NCBI GenBank assembly: GCA_002337145.1
Contig: DDFK01000001.1
Span: forward strand, 310,001-374,000
Direction: 5' to 3'
DNA from: Chitinophagaceae bacterium UBA1930
Lineage (GTDB): Bacteria > Bacteroidota > Bacteroidia > Chitinophagales > Chitinophagaceae
DNA: 64,000 nucleotides
Within the stretch, counting starts at the first letter, position 1. Every line of letters starts with the position of its first letter. Below the pieces are notes generated by a model. It worked only from the letters and a program-made list of their open reading frames with translations, searched no databases and had not been told where the DNA came from. This document shows, in pieces, positions 27,290-36,446 of this stretch. A program made the translations under genes and the position numbers.

Positions 27290-28093
27290 CTATTTGCTTC
27301 CCCATACCCTAAACACCCTGGGCAAACTGATGATGCTGTTTTTGGCTTCGGTAAATACTTTCAGTTGCTGTAACAGTTCATCCACTTCCTTTGCGGTGGC
27401 AAGGCTTTCCTGCACAACCGATTCCTTTATTTTTTCCATGGTGAGGTAGGCCATCCATTTGCCATTGCCTGTTGCAAATACAGGTTGTACCATATCAAAT
27501 CCAATTTCATGAAAACCTGCTTTATCAAACAGGTCAATCAGCGTAGGGCCTATCTCTGCATTGCCGCCTTTACGTTTGATGGTTTCGGCGTACAGCAACA
27601 GGTATTTATTGTAGGCCTTATTTTCAGGAAAACAAAAGTGGCCGCTAAACTGGATGTCTTCTACCACCACCTTTCCATTTGGCTTTACGGCATCTTTCAT
27701 TTTTTGCAGGGCCTGTAGCGGATTGCTTAAATGCGACAATAAAAATCTTGCGTAGGCAAAATCAAATGCATTGCTATAACCCATTTCCAATGCATTGCCC
27801 GTTTCAAAACAAATATGATCAATCTGTTGTTGCTGGGCATCCTGCTTGGCAAGTTCTATTATGGTAGCGTCAAAGTCAATGGCAGTAACCCTTCCATTGG
27901 CACCAACCATATTGGCAGCCATCCGGGCCACATCACCACCGCCACAACCATTATCCAAAAAAGAGAGGCCCTGGCTTACACCCAATTGCTGTAACAGGTT
28001 TTCCGTATGCACATGCATTGCTTGGGCAAGTACATTCAACCTGCTTTTGCCTTCTTTGCCGCCAGAAATAGCATAAGTGCTTGTATTGCTCAT
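27290..28093 (-). CDS. Class I SAM-dependent methyltransferase
   Basis: 267 residues. The SAM site is visible as LSFLDNGCGGGDVARMAANMVG (motif I), VTAIDFDATIIELAKQDA (motif II) and GNALEMGYSNAFDFAYARFLLSHL (post-I region), followed by VKPNGKVVVEDIQFSG. The arrangement resembles UbiE/Coq5-like and small-molecule methyltransferases; the substrate is unknown. Motif I reads DNGCGGG instead of the common D.GCG.G order but keeps the glycines. It shares a strand with the lipoprotein and M32 genes upstream, 62 bp away, and could be the last gene of that unit. Confidence 0.85.
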   Translation of the reverse strand: MSNTSTYAISGGKEGKSRLNVLAQAMHVHTENLLQQLGVSQGLSFLDNGCGGGDVARMAANMVGANGRVTAIDFDATIIELAKQDAQQQQIDHICFETGNALEMGYSNAFDFAYARFLLSHLSNPLQALQKMKDAVKPNGKVVVEDIQFSGHFCFPENKAYNKYLLLYAETIKRKGGNAEIGPTLIDLFDKAGFHEIGFDMVQPVFATGNGKWMAYLTMEKIKESVVQESLATAKEVDELLQQLKVFTEAKNSIISLPRVFRVWGSK

Positions 28094-28155
28094 AGGTAAA
28101 TGAAAATACCGGAGACTTACCCAGTTGAAGTATAAGCCCGACTATACGGGTAGCG

Positions 28156-28590
28156 TTATTTCTTGCTCAATTCAAGTTTATAATCCACGCCGGCTTCGGT
28201 TCTTGAATAAGAAGCTTTTGAATCGGATGCCACATCCACTATAAGCCAGGTGGATGCAAGCTTGGGCAATGGTGCGGGTGCAGTACCTGTAAAGGCTGCG
28301 GTAAAATAAACCGTGGTTGTATTAACAATATTGTAGCCCCAGGTACCGCTAATGGCAGTATTGCCTGTTTTGTTGGCCACACAGGTACCATTGTCATAGT
28401 AAGTAAATTCCCAGCCACTAAAATCGGCTGTAACATCAGTGCCTGCCTGTGTAAACTTTGTTACGATCCAAACGCCGGATGTAATGGCATTTACCACTTT
28501 CTTTTCCTCTGCAGCCTGTATGGCTTTCTTGCAACCGGTAAAACCTGTTACCAGTGATGCAGCTATCATCAATACAATTATTTTTCTCAT
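28156..28590 (-). CDS. Small lipocalin-like lipoprotein
   Basis: 144 residues with a lipobox signal (MRKIIVLMIAASLVTGFTGC) followed by KKAIQAAEEKK. The mature part SGVWIVTKFTQAGTDVTADFSGWEFTYYDNGTCVANKTG is the layout of lipocalin-like domains in Bacteroidota lipoproteins (W-x-x-T start, a G-W-E-F turn, then beta strands). No ligand or role is apparent. It follows the M32 carboxypeptidase by one base, so translation is probably coupled. Confidence 0.72.
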   Translation of the reverse strand: MRKIIVLMIAASLVTGFTGCKKAIQAAEEKKVVNAITSGVWIVTKFTQAGTDVTADFSGWEFTYYDNGTCVANKTGNTAISGTWGYNIVNTTTVYFTAAFTGTAPAPLPKLASTWLIVDVASDSKASYSRTEAGVDYKLELSKK

Positions 28591-28591
28591 G

Positions 28592-30091
28592 CTATATAGA
28601 GGTTAATGTGTCTATCTTTTCGCTAAGGTAGTTCATAAAATGGTTTACGTTCAAGCCCTCACCCGTTATCTTTTTACAAAGCTCTTCGCTGGTAAACCTC
28701 CTGCCATGCTGGTGTATATGGGTGCGTAGCCACTGTAGCAGCCCGTTTGTATTGCCTGTGCTTATTTCCTGTTCCAGGTTGGGCAGTTCCTTTTTGGCCT
28801 GTTCAAAAAATTGGGCTGCATAAAAACTGCCTAGGCTGTAAGTGGGAAAATACCCAAAACTGCCGTGGCTCCAATGCACGTCCTGCAAGCAACCTGTTCT
28901 GTCATCCGGTACTATAACGCCCAAATACTTGGCGTATTGTTCGTTCCAGATACCCGGCACATCGGCAACGCTGCAATTGCCCGCAATTATTTCCTTTTCC
29001 ATATTGTACCTGATCTGCACATGAAAGTGATAAGTAAGCTCATCGGCTTCCGTCCTGATAAAAGAAGGCTGTATTTTGTTAATGGACCGATAGAAATGCT
29101 GCAAGTCAATACCAGCTAATTGGCCGGGAAAATAGGTCTGTAAATCGGGGTAACGATGCTGCCAGAAAGCCTTGCTCCTACCCACACAGTTTTCCCATAA
29201 ACGCGATTGCGACTCATGAATGGACAGTGATGCATATTCGCCACAAGGCAGCCCGTATTGTTCATCGGGCAGGCCCTGTTCGTACAATGCATGCCCTGTT
29301 TCGTGTATGCAGCTCCAGGTCATATTGGCAAAATCATGTTCATCAATACGGGTGGTAATGCGTACATCTTTGGCGGAGAAGTTGGTGGTAAAAGGATGCT
29401 CGGAAACGTCCTGTCTGCCCGCTTCAAAATCAAAGCCCAATTGTTTTATTAAATGCATGCCCCAATCCCACTGCTGCTGTTTTGGGTAATTGCTTTTCAA
29501 GAAGCTATCATCAACAACAGGCAATTGTTTTGCTTTTTGTAACAGTTCACTTAACAGTTGCGATAAGGATGCAAAAACACCATCCAGCAATTGCACCGTT
29601 GCCCCTTTTTCATATTCATTCAGTAAGGCATCGTATGCATGTTGTCCATAACCCAACAAACTGGCTTCTTCTTTTTTTAACTCTACCAGCTTTGCAAGGG
29701 CAGGTTCAAATACTTTAAAGCTGTTCTGCTTTCTTGCTTCTATCCACGCATAAAAAGATGCGGAAACAGCTTCGCTCATCTGCCTTACAAAGGCACTGGA
29801 AAATTTCAGTTGCTTCTGGTAATCTTCCAGGCTCAACTGCACATTTTTCCGTTCAATTTCGGTCAAGCCGTTTGCTGCATTCAGCTCCAATAAAAGTGCA
29901 CCCAGTTTTTCATCGGTTGAAAGCTGATGTGCTAGCTCACTCAAAGTGGCCATCTGGCTTGCCCTTGCTGCTGCACCTTTTTGTGGAAGGTAGGTTTCCT
30001 GATCCCACTGCAATACTGCATTGGCGTATTTAACATCTGCTATCTTCTGCAAGGCAGTTTTGTATTGCTGGTAAAGGCTCACTGTATTCAT
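28592..30091 (-). CDS. M32 family metallocarboxypeptidase (carboxypeptidase Taq-like)
   Basis: 499 residues, standard family length. The zinc motif is HETGH (His263, Glu264, His267) in WSCIHETGHALYEQGLP, with third ligand Glu294 in SIHESQSRLWEN. Other family stretches are VLQWDQETYLPQKGAAARASQ and GYFPTYSLGSFYAAQFFEQA. It removes C-terminal residues from peptides, presumably in the cytosol since no signal is present. The lipoprotein gene follows directly. The upstream promoter region lies in the 185-bp gap to the divergent TonB-like gene. Confidence 0.95.
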   Translation of the reverse strand: MNTVSLYQQYKTALQKIADVKYANAVLQWDQETYLPQKGAAARASQMATLSELAHQLSTDEKLGALLLELNAANGLTEIERKNVQLSLEDYQKQLKFSSAFVRQMSEAVSASFYAWIEARKQNSFKVFEPALAKLVELKKEEASLLGYGQHAYDALLNEYEKGATVQLLDGVFASLSQLLSELLQKAKQLPVVDDSFLKSNYPKQQQWDWGMHLIKQLGFDFEAGRQDVSEHPFTTNFSAKDVRITTRIDEHDFANMTWSCIHETGHALYEQGLPDEQYGLPCGEYASLSIHESQSRLWENCVGRSKAFWQHRYPDLQTYFPGQLAGIDLQHFYRSINKIQPSFIRTEADELTYHFHVQIRYNMEKEIIAGNCSVADVPGIWNEQYAKYLGVIVPDDRTGCLQDVHWSHGSFGYFPTYSLGSFYAAQFFEQAKKELPNLEQEISTGNTNGLLQWLRTHIHQHGRRFTSEELCKKITGEGLNVNHFMNYLSEKIDTLTSI

Positions 30092-30267
30092 GCCTCAAAA
30101 TAAAGGCTTATTACGTATTCTTTGTTTTTTGCTGCTTCCAGTATGCTCTATGCCCATCAATTACCTTGTAAATAGGCATTCTTAACCTTTTTTTATGCAA
30201 GAACGTGCATAGCTGCATCGTTTACGGTGTAATTTTCAACATTGGCAATTACTCTAAGTTTAAAAAT

Positions 30268-30275
30268 TAAGTTTG
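30268..30275 (+). promoter_or_regulatory. Putative -7 element TAAGTTTG
   Basis: Exact TAnnTTTG match. It places transcription start near 30280, so the first ATG at 30277 would be upstream or at the transcript end, and the Met at 30295 is preferred for the next gene. Confidence 0.5.
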
Positions 30276-30294
30276 TATGGTTAATACAATTGCT

Positions 30295-31131
30295 ATGGAA
30301 CAACATTTTGAAAGGGACAAGAACCTAAAGGCGTCTGCCATTACCGTTGCAGTTTGTGCCTGTATCTTTTTGTTGTTCTTTTTGATAAGCTGGACCGTAC
30401 CGCAAGTGCCAAAGCCCGAGCCTATGGAAGGTATTGAAGTGAACCTGGGCAATAGCGATTTTGGTAGTGGCAATGAGCAGCCCTTGGTACAAGGTACGCC
30501 AGGTCCAACATCCAGCCCGGACAATAACACACCACCACAAACATCGGGTACCAACTCTGCGGCACCGGATAAAACCGAGCCTGATAATGATCCAGAAGCC
30601 CCGCCCGTTACCACACCTACAAAAACAACGGTTGCAAAAACAACACCATCTCCTGCACCTGTTAAGAAGGCGGTGGTAATGCCAACACCTGCCCCACCAA
30701 AACCAAAGGCGGTACAGTCAAAATCGAAGTACGAAGGTGGCAATGGCAACGGAGGCAATTCCGATACCTACAATAAATCTACCAGCCAGGGCGACGATGC
30801 CAATGGCACAAAAGGAGACAAAGGAAAACCGAATGGCACAGTGGATGGTAAAGGATATACCGGAACGGGTGGCAATGGTAATGGCAATGTAAAAATAAAG
30901 GGTGACAGAAAGATGATGTATTACCCTACTTACATTACAGATGTGCAACCAGGTACCGTTGTGGTAAGTGTAAAGGTTTCTGCAGAAGGCACAGGTGTTT
31001 TTATAGACTTTTTACAAGGCCAGTTTCTGGCTGCTTATAAAATTGAAATTATCAAATACCTTAGGGGTGTCAAGTTCAATAAGGCCGATCATGAGTCTAT
31101 GATCGAAATGACATTCATCTTTAAGCGTTAA
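30295..31131 (+). CDS. TonB-like energy-transducer-type membrane protein
   Basis: 278 residues from MEQHFERDKNLKASAI. A cytosolic tail precedes one membrane anchor (VAVCACIFLLFFLISWTV), then a long Pro/Thr/Gly-rich periplasmic linker (PVTTPTKTTVAKTTPSPAP; later GGNGNGGNSDTYNKS) and a compact C-terminal domain (YYPTYITDVQPGTVVVSVKV ... GVKFNKADHESMIEMTFIFKR). That is the plan of TonB-type proteins. ExbB and ExbD genes, often found before such a gene in Bacteroidota, are absent here. It is followed by folC, 28 bp away, which agrees with my memory of a common gene pair. Partner receptor unknown. Confidence 0.72.
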   Translation: MEQHFERDKNLKASAITVAVCACIFLLFFLISWTVPQVPKPEPMEGIEVNLGNSDFGSGNEQPLVQGTPGPTSSPDNNTPPQTSGTNSAAPDKTEPDNDPEAPPVTTPTKTTVAKTTPSPAPVKKAVVMPTPAPPKPKAVQSKSKYEGGNGNGGNSDTYNKSTSQGDDANGTKGDKGKPNGTVDGKGYTGTGGNGNGNVKIKGDRKMMYYPTYITDVQPGTVVVSVKVSAEGTGVFIDFLQGQFLAAYKIEIIKYLRGVKFNKADHESMIEMTFIFKR

Positions 31132-31159
31132 TCATAAAACATTGCATCTTTGCAATGCC

Positions 31160-32449
31160 ATGAATTACCAGGAAACACTTACGTATATCTTTAATAAGCT
31201 GCCCATGTTTAGCCGCATTGGTGCAGCCGCTTACAAAGCCGATTTAAGCAATACCATCAGCCTTTGCAATGCATTGGGCAACCCGCAACAAAAATTGAAA
31301 TGCATACATATTGCAGGCACCAATGGCAAGGGTTCTATTAGCCATATGCTTGCTGCTGTATTGCAGGCTGCGGGTTACAAAACAGGTCTGTACACATCGC
31401 CACATTTAAAAGATTTCAGGGAAAGGATAAAGGTGGATGGCAAGCTTTGCAGCGAAGCATTTGTGGTTGATTTCACGCAACGCATACAACCATTGATAGA
31501 GGAAATTGAACCCTCTTTTTTTGAAATAACCGTGGCAATGGCTTTTGAATATTTTGCGGAACAGCAAGTGGATATTGCGGTTATTGAAACAGGTTTGGGC
31601 GGCAGGTTGGACAGTACGAATATCATTGTTCCGGAAATTGCGGTGATTACCAATATTGGTTATGACCACATGAATTTATTGGGCGATACTTTAGAAAAGA
31701 TTGCTACTGAAAAAGCAGGCATCATTAAACAAGATACGCCTGTAGTGATTGGCGAATACCTGCCCGAAACAAAAGTTGTTTTTACCGAGACAGCTAAGAA
31801 ACTAACCGCACCAATACATTTTGCACAGGAAAAAAGATATGTGGTTGATTGGAAATACGAACACCATCAATTGGCCGTTACGATAGCACACCAGCATAAC
31901 GATGAACGGGAAACTTACCATTTGGATTTGCCGGGCATTTATCAGGCAAAAAATTTGTTGGCCGTTTTGGAAGCATTACATCAGTTACAACTGAAAGGAT
32001 GGAACATTACAAAAGCACAGATTGAAAAAGGTTTGCAGCATGTAAAACAGTTGACAGGTTTGCATGGCAGATGGGAAGTGATACATTATAACCCGACCAT
32101 TGTTTTGGATGTTGGCCATAATGAAGATGGCATTAAACAAATTGTACAACAGTTGGAATTGACTACCTATAATCAGTTGCATATTGTAACCGGTATGGTA
32201 AAAGATAAAGCAATTGACAAGGCCCTTGCATTGCTGCCCAAGTATGCCACTTATTATTTTACCAAGGCACAGATACCAAGGGCTTTGGATGAAAGCAGCC
32301 TGCAGGCCGAAGCCAAAAAATATTCGTTGGAAGGCAATTGCTATATCGATGTGAACATGGCCATTAAGGCAGCCCTTACACATGCCCATAAAGATGACCT
32401 GGTATTGGTATGTGGCAGCGTGTTTTTGGTTGGTGAAGTAAACCTATAA
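31160..32449 (+). CDS. folC: Folylpolyglutamate synthase / dihydrofolate synthase
   Basis: 429 residues from MNYQETLTYIFNKLPMFSRIGAAAYK, the typical Bacteroidota N-terminus; six extra codons lie upstream. The P-loop is HIAGTNGKGSISHML, and IETGLGGRLDSTNI and NIGYDHMNLLGDTLEKIATEKAGIIK are diagnostic of Mur-ligase-type FolC. The C-terminal part has HGRWEVI and VLDVGHNEDGIKQI. It adds glutamate to folates (and to dihydropteroate). It converges on a small membrane-protein gene 4 bp away with no terminator hairpin seen in the gap. Confidence 0.95.
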   Translation: MNYQETLTYIFNKLPMFSRIGAAAYKADLSNTISLCNALGNPQQKLKCIHIAGTNGKGSISHMLAAVLQAAGYKTGLYTSPHLKDFRERIKVDGKLCSEAFVVDFTQRIQPLIEEIEPSFFEITVAMAFEYFAEQQVDIAVIETGLGGRLDSTNIIVPEIAVITNIGYDHMNLLGDTLEKIATEKAGIIKQDTPVVIGEYLPETKVVFTETAKKLTAPIHFAQEKRYVVDWKYEHHQLAVTIAHQHNDERETYHLDLPGIYQAKNLLAVLEALHQLQLKGWNITKAQIEKGLQHVKQLTGLHGRWEVIHYNPTIVLDVGHNEDGIKQIVQQLELTTYNQLHIVTGMVKDKAIDKALALLPKYATYYFTKAQIPRALDESSLQAEAKKYSLEGNCYIDVNMAIKAALTHAHKDDLVLVCGSVFLVGEVNL

Positions 32450-32453
32450 GCTG

Positions 32454-32756
32454 TTAAGCAATTACATTGAATGTGAATAGCACCGTAGTTACAAACAGCA
32501 AGCAAAGACCAACGAGAAACAGGATGTCTGCAATGCTTTCATAAACCTTGATGCGTTTGGAGATGCCACGTATGGACAGGAAGGAAAGGATGCAGCTTGC
32601 AGTGAACAATAGAATAGCTACCAGTGCCACTTCATCAATAATGGTGGTGTCGGATTTCTTGAGCACTTTTAAGGAAGTGAGTACAATAAAGCAGATGCCT
32701 AGCAGGTTTGATGAGGCATTGAGTATATGTGGTGATTTTTTTTCACGCTCATTCAT
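32454..32756 (-). CDS. Small membrane protein, three predicted helices
   Basis: 100 residues, not recognised by name. After a charged start (MNEREKKSPHILNAS) three hydrophobic spans follow: LLGICFIVLTSL, VALVAILLFTASCILSFLSI and ILFLVGLCLLFVTTVLFTF. It could be a DUF-type inner membrane protein. It lies 10 bp downstream of the NUDIX gene on the same strand and is probably in that operon. Confidence 0.65.
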   Translation of the reverse strand: MNEREKKSPHILNASSNLLGICFIVLTSLKVLKKSDTTIIDEVALVAILLFTASCILSFLSIRGISKRIKVYESIADILFLVGLCLLFVTTVLFTFNVIA

Positions 32757-32766
32757 ACTATATTTT

Positions 32767-33321
32767 TTACCAATTTATCCAACCCAGTTTCAAGAAGGCT
32801 TCGTACAAAGCTCCTACCTGTACGGCATGCTGTATTTTATTATCGGCCAATAATTGTTTTATTTCGGCCTTGGTGTACAGCACTACATCCATGTCTTCAA
32901 ACGCATCGAATTTTTGTTTGGCCAAAGGCTTTGCATTCCTTGCAAGAAAGAAGAAAGCCATATTGTTATTGGTTGCTGGATTGGGTGCAGCCTGGTAAAG
33001 GAGCTCTACAGCGTCAACCACATAACCTGTTTCTTCTGCCGTTTCGCGGATGGCGGCCTGCTCGGGCGTTTCGCCTTCGTCAATCACACCACCGGGCAGT
33101 TCAATCAAAGTTTGCTGCACGGCGTGCCGGTATTGGCGTACCATGACTATTTTTTCGTCTTCCGTTACCACAATTATATTGCACCAGTTGGGAAATTCCA
33201 GCACATAGTAAGGCTCTACTATTTTGCCATCGGGCATGGCACATTTATCGGCCCGTGCAATGAACCATCTGTCTTTGAATACGTATTGGGATGATAGTAG
33301 TTTCCAGTTTAAATTTCTCAT
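32767..33321 (-). CDS. NUDIX hydrolase (ADP-ribose pyrophosphatase-like)
   Basis: 184 residues. The Nudix box G(x5)E(x7)REUxEExGU is complete at residues 78-100, in PGGVIDEGETPEQAAIRETA then EETGY. VRQYRHAVQQTLIELPGG before it is typical of ADP-ribose and sugar-nucleotide pyrophosphatases. It would hydrolyse a nucleoside diphosphate linked to another group, in the cytosol, with Mg2+. The next gene is the small membrane protein 10 bp on. The upstream gap to glnS contains a palindromic GC-rich repeat. Confidence 0.92.
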   Translation of the reverse strand: MRNLNWKLLSSQYVFKDRWFIARADKCAMPDGKIVEPYYVLEFPNWCNIIVVTEDEKIVMVRQYRHAVQQTLIELPGGVIDEGETPEQAAIRETAEETGYVVDAVELLYQAAPNPATNNNMAFFFLARNAKPLAKQKFDAFEDMDVVLYTKAEIKQLLADNKIQHAVQVGALYEAFLKLGWINW

Positions 33322-33345
33322 GAATGCTGTTGGTTATGGAACGGA

Positions 33346-33437
33346 TGCGTGAGGGATAGCAGCGGTTGCCCCGCAATAATGCCTGCATTATGCGGAGCAG
33401 TAGCGTATAGCCCGGCCCGCACAGGCGGGACACGCCA
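33346..33437. repeat. GC-rich palindromic intergenic element
   Basis: It contains two hairpins: CGCAATAATG with CATTATGCG (one bulged A) at 33372-33394, and CCCGC/GCGGG around ACAG at 33416-33429. On the minus strand it reads GGGCTATACGCTAC and GCTATCCCTCACGCAT, phrases I recall as parts of a dispersed element in Bacteroidota intergenic DNA. It may also end the glnS transcript. Confidence 0.5.
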
Positions 33438-33445
33438 TTAAATGG

Positions 33446-35104
33446 TTATGCTTTCTTTGCCTCTTTTGCCCAGCCATCTTTTAACGTAACGGTGCGGTTA
33501 AATACAATGCGTCCGCTACTGTCTTTATCCAGACAGAAATAACCTTTGCGTATGAACTGGTAACGCTCGTCGAACTTGGCCTGCACCAACGAAGGCTCTG
33601 CATATACCGCATCTATTACCTGCAAAGAATTCGGGTTGATGTAGTTCTTGAAATCGCCTTCTGCATCTGCAACATTCTCTTCGGTAAACAAACGGTCGTA
33701 CAACCTTGCCTCGGCAGTAATGGCATGTTTAACGCTAACCCAGTGCAGGGTACCTTTTACATGTATGCCGCTTGTATCGCTACCGCTTTTACTTTCGGGT
33801 ATATACGTGCAGCGTAGCTCGGTTATATTGCCTGCATCGTCTTTTACCACTTCGTCGCATTTAATGATGTAGGCACTTTTTAAACGTACCATTTGCCCCG
33901 GTGCCAACCGGAAATATTTCTTGGGTGGCACTTCCATGAAGTCTTCTTTTTCTATATAGATCTCGCTGCTAAAAGGCACTTCCCTATTGCCACCGTTTTC
34001 GTCTTCGGGGTTGTTCTCGCTAAAGAGTATTTCTTCGTCTTTTGTATAATTGGTGATAACGACTTTAATGGGATCGAAGACCACCATCCTGCGTAAAGCT
34101 GTTTTGTTGAGGTCTTCACGTACACAGAATTCCAACAAGCCAAGGTCAATCAGGTTTTCCCTTTTGGCCACGCCTATCTTGTCGCAGAACTCACGTATGC
34201 TTGCTGCGGTATAACCACGCCTACGCATGGCAGCGATGGCGGGCATACGGGGGTCGTCCCAGCTTTTTACATGCCCTTCGTTTACCAGTTGCAGCAGTTT
34301 GCGTTTGCTCATTACGGTGTAAGTCATGTTAAGCCTTGCAAACTCGTATTGGTGCGATGGAAAGATGCCCAACTGTTCAATGCACCAATCGTATAATGGG
34401 CGGTGCGGAATAAACTCAAGTGTACAGATGCTATGCGTAATGTTTTCGATGGAGTCGCTTTGGCCATGTGCAAAATCGTACATGGGATAAATGCACCATG
34501 CATTGCCAGTACGGTGGTGGTGTGCATGTTTGATGCGGTAGAGCAATGGGTCACGCAGGTGCATGTTGCTGCTGGCCATATCAATTTTTGCACGCAGTAC
34601 TTTTTCGCCATCGGCATATTTGCCTGCACGCATATCTGCAAACAAGGCAAGGTTCTCTGCTATTGTTCTATTGGCAAATCCATTTCTTGTACCTGCCTGC
34701 GTGGGCGTGCCTTTTTGTTGTGCTATCTCTTCGGCTGTACTGTCGTCAACATAGGCCAAACCTTTTTCAATTAACTGTACCGCAAAAGCATATAGTTGCT
34801 CAAAATAATCAGAAGCATATAATAGGTTGTTCCATTCAAAGCCCAGCCATTTCACATCTTCCTGTATGCTGTCCACATATTCAGTATCTTCTGTAACGGG
34901 GTTGGTATCATCAAAACGCAGGTTGGTTTTGCCACCGTATTTTTTTGCAAGGCCAAAGTTGAGGCAGATGCTTTTGGCATGGCCAATATGTAAATATCCA
35001 TTGGGTTCCGGTGGAAACCTTGTGAGGATGGATTTGTATTTGCCGCTTTTGAGGTCGGCCTCAATAATTTCCTCCAAAAAATTCAGGTTCTTTTCTTCGC
35101 TCAT
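33446..35104 (-). CDS. glnS: Glutaminyl-tRNA synthetase
   Basis: 552 residues from MSEEKNLNFLEEIIEADLKSG; a 55-codon upstream extension with no GlnRS similarity was dropped. Class I motifs: FPPEPNGYLHIGHAKSICLN (HIGH) and VMSKRKLLQLV (KMSKS). Other marks are RFDDTNP and the C-terminal anticodon-binding beta barrels (FMEVPPKKYFRLAPGQMVRL, GTLHWVSVKHAITAEARLYD). It charges tRNA-Gln directly, so this lineage need not use the GatCAB route for Gln. No cotranscribed neighbour is close. Confidence 0.95.
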   Translation of the reverse strand: MSEEKNLNFLEEIIEADLKSGKYKSILTRFPPEPNGYLHIGHAKSICLNFGLAKKYGGKTNLRFDDTNPVTEDTEYVDSIQEDVKWLGFEWNNLLYASDYFEQLYAFAVQLIEKGLAYVDDSTAEEIAQQKGTPTQAGTRNGFANRTIAENLALFADMRAGKYADGEKVLRAKIDMASSNMHLRDPLLYRIKHAHHHRTGNAWCIYPMYDFAHGQSDSIENITHSICTLEFIPHRPLYDWCIEQLGIFPSHQYEFARLNMTYTVMSKRKLLQLVNEGHVKSWDDPRMPAIAAMRRRGYTAASIREFCDKIGVAKRENLIDLGLLEFCVREDLNKTALRRMVVFDPIKVVITNYTKDEEILFSENNPEDENGGNREVPFSSEIYIEKEDFMEVPPKKYFRLAPGQMVRLKSAYIIKCDEVVKDDAGNITELRCTYIPESKSGSDTSGIHVKGTLHWVSVKHAITAEARLYDRLFTEENVADAEGDFKNYINPNSLQVIDAVYAEPSLVQAKFDERYQFIRKGYFCLDKDSSGRIVFNRTVTLKDGWAKEAKKA

Positions 35105-35257
35105 TGTATCTCGGTTGTACTTTCTATTGCTGTGTTTGGGATAGCAAATATAAGGATTATGAAAGCAGGTTAAATGCTGCATTGCCAGTTGGTACATGGT
35201 GCCAGGCAATGTTTTGCATGTTATTGAAAATGCATGGTCAAAATATTCTGTGGCCAT

Positions 35258-35285
35258 AAAAAATCCCATCTAGGATTAGATGGGA
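35258..35285 (-). terminator. Intrinsic terminator of the isoaspartyl peptidase gene
   Basis: TCCCATCTA (35264-35272) pairs with TAGATGGGA (35277-35285), loop GGAT. The A-run at 35258-35263 gives a U-tract on the minus-strand transcript, oriented to end the gene at 35322. Confidence 0.82.
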
Positions 35286-35321
35286 CGTTTCTCATTTTCT
35301 CTTGTGCATAACCAGTAACCG

Positions 35322-36269
35322 CTATCCGTAGATAGCAACCTCGTTTATTCCTTTTCCGTTTTTTACGCCGCGGTACATGCCGGCACTGTTAAATATCATG
35401 GCATGGTTGCCTTGTGCATCCACACCAATCATGCCGCCCTCGCCTTCCAGTTTTATCAGTTTATCGTGTACCACTACATTCATTGCTTCTGTTAGTGACA
35501 GGTTCTTGTATTCCATCAGGCAGCTTACATCATGTGCCGCAACAGCCCTTATAAAAGGCTCGCCATGCCCAGTGCAGCTAATGGCACAGGTGCTGTTGTT
35601 GGCATAAGTGCCTGCACCAATTAAAGGGCTATCGCCTATACGTCCATATTTTTTGTTGGTCATGCCACCAGTGCTTGTAGCAGCGGCAATATTGCCCTGT
35701 GCATCGCAGGCAGTGGCACCTACGGTTCCAAATTTTTTGTCCTTCATCAGCTCTTCCAGTTGCTGGTGTGTATGGTCCAACGAGTAGTTGTCGCTGTCGC
35801 GTATGGCCTTCCATTGATCGTAGCGGAACTGCGAAAAGAAAAACTCATCGGGCTCCAGTTTCACGCCCTGCTTCAATGCAAAATCGTTGGCCCCTTTGCC
35901 GCTCAGGAAAACGTGGTTACTGTTACGCATTACTTCCATTGCCAGTTCAATGGGGTTACGCACGTTACGCAAACCTGCAACGGCACCAGCGTTCAGGTTG
36001 CTTCCGTCCATAATGGCGGCATCCATTTCCTGTACGCCTTTTTTGGTGAATACGGAACCACGTCCGGCGTTGAATAGCATATTGTCTTCCAGCACCACGA
36101 TTGATGCTTTTACTGCATTCACAGCGGTACCACCCTGTTCCAGCACTGCATAACCCGCATTGAGTGCCTGTTGCAATGCTTCTAGGTAGGCCTGTTCTAA
36201 ATCGGCCGTCATGTCTTCCTTTAAAATGGTTCCTGCCCCGCCATGTATTGCAATCGTAAATTGACTCAT
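35322..36269 (-). CDS. Isoaspartyl peptidase / plant-type L-asparaginase (Ntn hydrolase)
   Basis: 315 residues without signal peptide. The autocatalytic cleavage site is KKFGTVGATACD, where Thr182 becomes the N-terminal nucleophile after self-cleavage. Flanks IAIHGGAGTI, NAGRGSVFT, MDAAIMDGS and GGMTNKKYGRIGDSPLIGAGTYA agree with the family. The enzyme removes isoaspartyl residues from peptides and can deamidate asparagine, in the cytosol. It stands alone and has its own terminator. Confidence 0.94.
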   Translation of the reverse strand: MSQFTIAIHGGAGTILKEDMTADLEQAYLEALQQALNAGYAVLEQGGTAVNAVKASIVVLEDNMLFNAGRGSVFTKKGVQEMDAAIMDGSNLNAGAVAGLRNVRNPIELAMEVMRNSNHVFLSGKGANDFALKQGVKLEPDEFFFSQFRYDQWKAIRDSDNYSLDHTHQQLEELMKDKKFGTVGATACDAQGNIAAATSTGGMTNKKYGRIGDSPLIGAGTYANNSTCAISCTGHGEPFIRAVAAHDVSCLMEYKNLSLTEAMNVVVHDKLIKLEGEGGMIGVDAQGNHAMIFNSAGMYRGVKNGKGINEVAIYG

Positions 36270-36446
36270 GCTGTTTCTTGTTTGTTTACCAGCTACTGTG
36301 CATACATGAACCCCTGTTGCGTCGCACCCATGTACGGATGAACATAACTTACCTGGACGTGATGTATAGAGCGTAACTGCTACGTGTAAAAGGGTATTTT
36401 GTACAGTGTGAAAATAGATAATTTGCCAACTGAAAAATTTGAATAA

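Noticed and set aside
33446..35269. glnS starting at 35269
   Set aside because: The 55 extra residues are unlike GlnRS N-termini, while the Met at 35104 begins the usual sequence.
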